Source: Hypomyces perniciosus
Taxonomy: Eukaryota > Ascomycota > Sordariomycetes > Hypocreales > Hypocreaceae
Reading direction: 5' to 3'
Length of the DNA: 64,000 bases
Assembly: GCA_008477525.1 (NCBI GenBank)
Contig: SPDT01000002.1
Span: forward strand, 1,674,001-1,738,000
Positions 59,713 through 64,000 of this stretch are shown here, piece after piece. Numbering within the stretch: the stretch's first letter is position 1; each line of letters starts with the position of its first letter. The position numbers and the translations under genes were made by a program. Below the pieces are notes generated by a model. The model ran no database searches, had not been told where the DNA came from, and was given only the letters and a program-made list of their open reading frames with translations.

Positions 59713-59980
59713 TCTAATAGGCGTAGTCTATTATAGTAGCTAATAATAGGGCGCTATAGAATTATCTATTTAAAGCTAAAGAGTAAAAGAATAAAAAAAG
59801 GAGCTATCTAGCTATATATATTGATCTGTAGGGCAGTGGTATATATGTGCGTAGGCCTAGGGCTTGTGCGCGGTGCCTGATATATATATATCTGCATTGG
59901 TTGGTCCGGGAGATATAGGGAATTATGGTGCCGGGCTCGGCATAGCCGAGGTCCTTCCTAATTAGGTCTAACCCGTAACA
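59713..59980 (-). repeat. Solo LTR of Gypsy-2 family
   Basis: 268 bp in reverse orientation, perfect TTAAA duplication on both sides (59708-59712, 59981-59985). The right 150 bp are essentially unmutated, while the left 110 bp carry RIP-type changes. Confidence 0.85.
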
Positions 59981-61285
59981 TTAAAGTATTAATTTAATAT
60001 TATATTTAATAATAGTATTAAAATATATATAAATAAATCTTTTATATATATTTAACCCTTAAATTTATACTATTTAAATATATTAATAAATCTTTTAGCT
60101 TTTTTTATATTAATATCTTTATATCTTTTTTAATATTATCAAACGTAATTTTACATAAATTTATAAACTTAAATTTATTTACTGCTTTTAAATACAACTA
60201 TATTTATTTAAATTTATTTATTTTTATTTACTTTAAAAAGAAGCTGAAAATATTAATAAAATTAATTTTTATATTAAGCGGCAGTAAATATAAATTATAA
60301 TTCTAATTACTAGTAAAAGATAGCCTTTGAAATATCTCTTTAATTATATTATAACCTTTTATATTCTTTCAATAATATACTTTTAAAGTTTCCCAGCTAT
60401 TTATTATATTATATTAAAAGGATAAAATACTTTCATAAACTATATATATTTGTAAATAAAGTAATATATTATTTAATAATATATATAATTCTTTTAATAA
60501 AAGGCTAGGCAGTTTAGTTTTAATTATTAAATTGCGTTTTAACTGTATTTTCTTGAAATATTTATAACAAAAGGTTAAGGTTTATTTAATCTTTTATTTT
60601 AATAGTTAAATAGTTTAAACTGATAATCATTAATATAATAAAAAATTAAGATATATATTAAATTTTTAATCAATAAAGGAAATTTAATTAATAAAGAGAA
60701 AGTTTTAAATATAAGTTTATTTTTCTTTTATATTTTAGTATTTTTAAATTTATATTTTATATTTATATTAAATACTGCTTTTAATTCTTTGACAGAATAC
60801 TTTTATAAATATAGCTTTATTTTTAATAATTTTAATTTAAAATATTTAATAAAATAGTTTATTTTTTTAATATCTTAATTGCTTTTTATTTAATCTTTTT
60901 AAAATATTTAACAGTTATAGAAATTTATATATTATAATAGTAATATATAAATCCTTTAATTTATATTTCAGTTTAAATTAACCTTTTAAAAAAGGTAATC
61001 TTTTTTTTAATAATAAATCGCAAAAAGTCTTTTTAGCTTTTTAGCTTTTTATTTATTTTTTAGCCTTTTAAACTATACTAGTAACACTAGCTTTTTTACT
61101 CTTTTAAAGTTTTTATTATATATTTATAGGATCTTTCTTTTTAGCTAAATAATAATAGCTAAAGCGATTATAATTTATATAGGCTTTATACAGTAAAGTT
61201 ATTATATAATTAAATGCTGTAAAGTTATAGGTTATATAGGCTTTGCGCTATTAGGTTATTATATAGTTAAATACTATAAAAATTG
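59981..61285. other. RIP-saturated AT-rich sequence with a tandem duplication
   Basis: No readable domain. At about 61181-61283 a unit of roughly 55-60 bp beginning TATATAGGCTTT occurs twice in tandem. Confidence 0.45.
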
Positions 61286-61639
61286 CTATTATATAATATA
61301 TAATAGAATAAAAGAGTAAAAACTAATGCCCCTTTTCCCTTTATGTCCCCTTTCTCTTATATAGTCTTTAAAGGGAGTTACTGGGGAAATATTCAGGAAA
61401 TCTGTTTTTAGAGATTTCCCGGGAAAACTCGGGGAAATGTCCGCGTAATTATTGTTCCTCCATTTCCCTGCTATTTCCCGGTTATAGCACTTGGCTATAT
61501 TAGTATTGTGTATCACTATTAAATTACTTTAAATAATAAATCTTTAATATATATTCTATCTATGTATATATATTCCTTTAAACCAACTATTCTTCTAGCT
61601 ATATAGCTAGTATAATCTCTTTAATCTCCTTAATCTGGG
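61286..61639. other. Short patch of normal composition, no gene assigned
   Basis: A 75-codon minus-strand frame (61289-61516) lies over a patch rich in GGGAAAT/ATTTCCC motifs (about 61380-61490). These repeated motifs make chance coding likely. May be a miniature element fragment; no clean inverted ends were found. Confidence 0.3.
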
Positions 61640-62227
61640 ATAATACTACTGCTGTGGCAGAGATGTAGCTTTATCGGCTCAAAGTTTTTATAACCCGCAA
61701 TCTATTATAGCCTCTAGACCATTAACTGGATATTCTAGGCCCCTGTAATGTCGGCTGTGAGCTCTTAATCTCTGACTGTGAGGGGACCTGTTGTATACTG
61801 GGGTTAAGCTTATGTATAGGTGGTCGGCCCTGGGGCCGACCTCTCGGCTGCACCTGTGACTATTGTGATAATTCTTGTATAGCAGCCTTACTGCTGCTGC
61901 TGCTTCCTTGCCCTCGTGGCCTCCCTCGTTGTAGCTGGAATTTCACGCTTAGGTTCAGGCAAATCTAGTAGTTGTGAAGGCGACTGCGGCTAGTCTTCAA
62001 TTTCGCCATCAAAATATAAGGACCCCAGCAGCTCAGAGTTATCTGCAGTATCGCCATACTGGGCCAATAACGGGTCTAAAGGGAAATCTATTACGATATA
62101 TAGAATTGGTGTTATTGTTGTGATTGAAAGTGTTGTGGAAGATTGAGGATTTGAAAGCTGGGACGATTTCTGTGTATACGCACGGACTATCTGTTCCAGT
62201 AGCAATTTTTGTCTGTTCCAATAGCAT
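61640..62227 (-). pseudogene. Decayed minus-strand ORF, unknown family
   Basis: Two overlapping frames start near 62227 and 62205; the latter gives 71 codons ending YFDGEIED then TAG. Reading past that stop (possibly a former CAG) the same frame continues with a Pro/Gln and Arg-rich stretch (LLDLPEPKREIPATTREA) and a short Gln repeat, then further stops. This pattern suggests the C-terminal part of a protein hit by a few RIP-type changes. No catalytic motif seen; the family is unknown. Confidence 0.3.
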
Positions 62228-62480
62228 TACTCTTTTTAATATACTATTTAATTAATTTTAAAGGTTTTATTTTTATTATTTTAAAATATAGGATATAAAA
62301 GTAGAGTATATAGGCCTAAAAATGTTATTTTATTTTACTATCTCTATTTTATAGCTATAGTTCTTAATATTCCACTATTCTTTCCCTTAGATTATTATTA
62401 TTTTAATCCCCTTACAGATACAGATCTCTTCCATGGAAGTTGTGTGAAGAGGACATGCCGTAACATTCACCCCATTTTGA

Positions 62481-63924
62481 TCACGTCGAGGTCATAATTT
62501 CGTCAGGGCGCACGAAAAACGCAATCGCGATGATCAAATACCTAAGCAACGGCAATTAGTCACATCGCATCAGGTATCATAGGCCAGACGATACTTACGC
62601 GCCGATCAAGAGCAGACCCTCAAAGTAGTTGATCTTCCCGCTTCGCACGAGACAATTGAGGACAAGCGTCGACATGGTCATCACAATGGTCTCAAATGTG
62701 TCGAACTTCAGCGACATGTTCTTGCCAATGATCCAGCCCACGACCACCAAAAAGGGCGTGACAAACAACGAGATCTGCAATGTGCTTCCCACAATAACGG
62801 AGACGGCCAGGTTCGTCCTCCCGGTCGAGGACCACTGAACTGCCCCGACAAAGCACCCAGCGTTGCCAACAACCGGCACTAGAATCATGCCAATGAAGCT
62901 GCGGCTGACGCCAAGTGTCTCGACGAACCCATCAATGCTGTCCACTAAGGCATCGGAGCAGCCGCCCACACCTAGGGTCGCAACAATGAGGACAACACTG
63001 CTGGCGACCCAATGTAGCTTGTCCTCGGGCTCGTCTTCCTCCTCATTGAAGAGATGTGCATGGCTCACTGACTGGAAGTACAAGTACAGCAGGTAGAAGA
63101 TGAGGAGGAAGATTGATGTGATGCGTGAGAGGGTCAAGACGTAGTCGGTCGGGTCATTATTTAAGTCGCCGGCGTTCGGATCGGTGATGTGGAGGGCCGA
63201 TGGCATGATGAGATACGAGCACGAGATGATCATCAGAGACGTCAGAATGCCGGCCACGTCGACGCTGATTTCAACTGGCGCCTTTCCATTCTCAAGGTCC
63301 CCGAGGAAGAAAGACACGCCTAGGATCTGTAAACGTTTTATTAGCAGGAAGGAATGCCGGGGGGAGTACATCCGGGGAGGAAGAGAGTCTCACCAGCAAG
63401 GTTGAAGATAGAATGCTTCCAATCATACTCGACTGCACAATGCCAATTTCTCCTTCCTTGAGAGCACTAATGCCGACCTACAGAACAGAAGTCAGGAGAC
63501 AGCAAAGGAATGGACAAGGTCAAAGTATACGTACGATCATTTCCACCAAATTGCCGAAACTCGCGTTGATCAGGCCACCGGCTATGGACCCGACTACAGC
63601 AGCAAGCTGCTCAGTTGCAAAGGTCAGAACGGAGGCCAGCGGGAGCATGGCAAGGAAGTTGAGGGCAAAAATTGCGGCGGGGGGCCATCCCCATTCACCG
63701 GCGTATAGGCCGAGAGGCACACAGATGAGAAGAACATTGGTATGGCTGCATCGAAGAGAAGCATCCAATGCATGCCAGGCCTCACGCCCAGCCCGCCATA
63801 CCAGAGACTGTTGTTCGAGTTGGTTCGAATCCGTTTGTTCGCCGGCCGGCAGCAACGGGGTTGACTCGCTAGACTCGGCCACAAGCCCGGAGTCCTGCTC
63901 AGGGGGCGAAGTGGGATTAGCCAT
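62481..63924 (-). CDS. Cation/proton exchanger of the CAX family (vacuolar Ca2+/H+ type)
   Basis: Four exons on the minus strand, 63924-63535, 63477-63394, 63326-62599 and 62541-62481, give 420 residues, the usual fungal CAX length. Introns of 57-67 bp have GTACGT, GTGAGA and GTAAGT donors. The N-terminus is acidic with an STPLLP motif, then about eleven hydrophobic segments with an acidic loop (EEEDEPED, residues 253-260). The c-1 signature GNLVEMIV (124-131) keeps its glutamate. The c-2 signature, normally GNAAEH, reads GNAGCF (312-317), so the conserved Glu-His pair is missing. CAX proteins exchange vacuolar protons for cytosolic Ca2+ (or Mn2+); with one of the two acidic centres lost, transport may be altered or absent (inference). 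The C-terminus ends in the usual YLIIAIAF segment. The ATG at 63924 is the first in frame; 76 bp of upstream sequence are visible. Confidence 0.9.
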
Positions 63925-64000
63925 ATCAGACTGACGCCACGAAGAAGGCCTTTGGAGAAGAGAAGAAGGGAAAAGGACTCAAAGAAGTTTGGCGTCGAGC

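Noticed and set aside
1..64000. CRISPR arrays, bacterial operons or ribosome binding sites
   Set aside because: None seen; the introns, LTR elements and RIP show a fungal nuclear genome.

Overview
The window reads as a Pezizomycotina (ascomycete) chromosome segment: short introns with GT..AG borders and CTAAC-like branch sites, Gypsy and Copia retroelements, and very strong repeat-induced point mutation (RIP). Order or species cannot be told from the sequence. Most of 2.1-62.3 kb is extremely AT-rich; remaining cytosines there are almost always followed by C or T, so CpA, TpG and CpG have nearly vanished and TpA is in large excess. Coding sequence of normal composition survives only in small islands and at the right edge.

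Layout. 1-2160 has ordinary base composition but no recognisable gene. 2161-5162 and 8227-9865 hold RIP-saturated copies of one unidentified repeat in opposite orientation; between them is a 3-kb island with two divergently transcribed, apparently intact genes for proteins with a Tse2-type ADP-ribosyltransferase fold (5291-6057 minus, 6264-6919 plus) and a decayed third gene. 10275-24089 holds two Gypsy-1 copies separated by a second island with a small secreted cysteine-rich protein gene (16779-17422 minus), a Tc1/mariner relic and several miniature inverted-repeat elements. 24202-53840 is a nested stack: Copia-2A is cut by a 451-bp TRIM and abuts Copia-2B; Copia-2B is cut by Gypsy-2 and Gypsy-3; Gypsy-2 is cut by Copia-1; Copia-1 carries a solo LTR of the Copia-2 family. 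Target-site duplications and restored reading across the junctions support most steps. 53841-61285 is further RIP-degraded sequence with one more Gypsy polymerase relic and a solo LTR. 61286-62230 is a mixed patch with decayed ORFs. 62481-63924 (minus) is a complete vacuolar-type cation/proton exchanger (CAX) gene with an unusual second signature motif.

In all, four genes look intact: the two Tse2-like genes, the secreted protein and the CAX exchanger. Everything else is mobile-element debris. Nearly intact solo LTRs lying beside saturated copies of the same family allow the RIP context to be read directly: CpA and CpG are both converted. All domain calls were made by eye from motifs; no database search was run.
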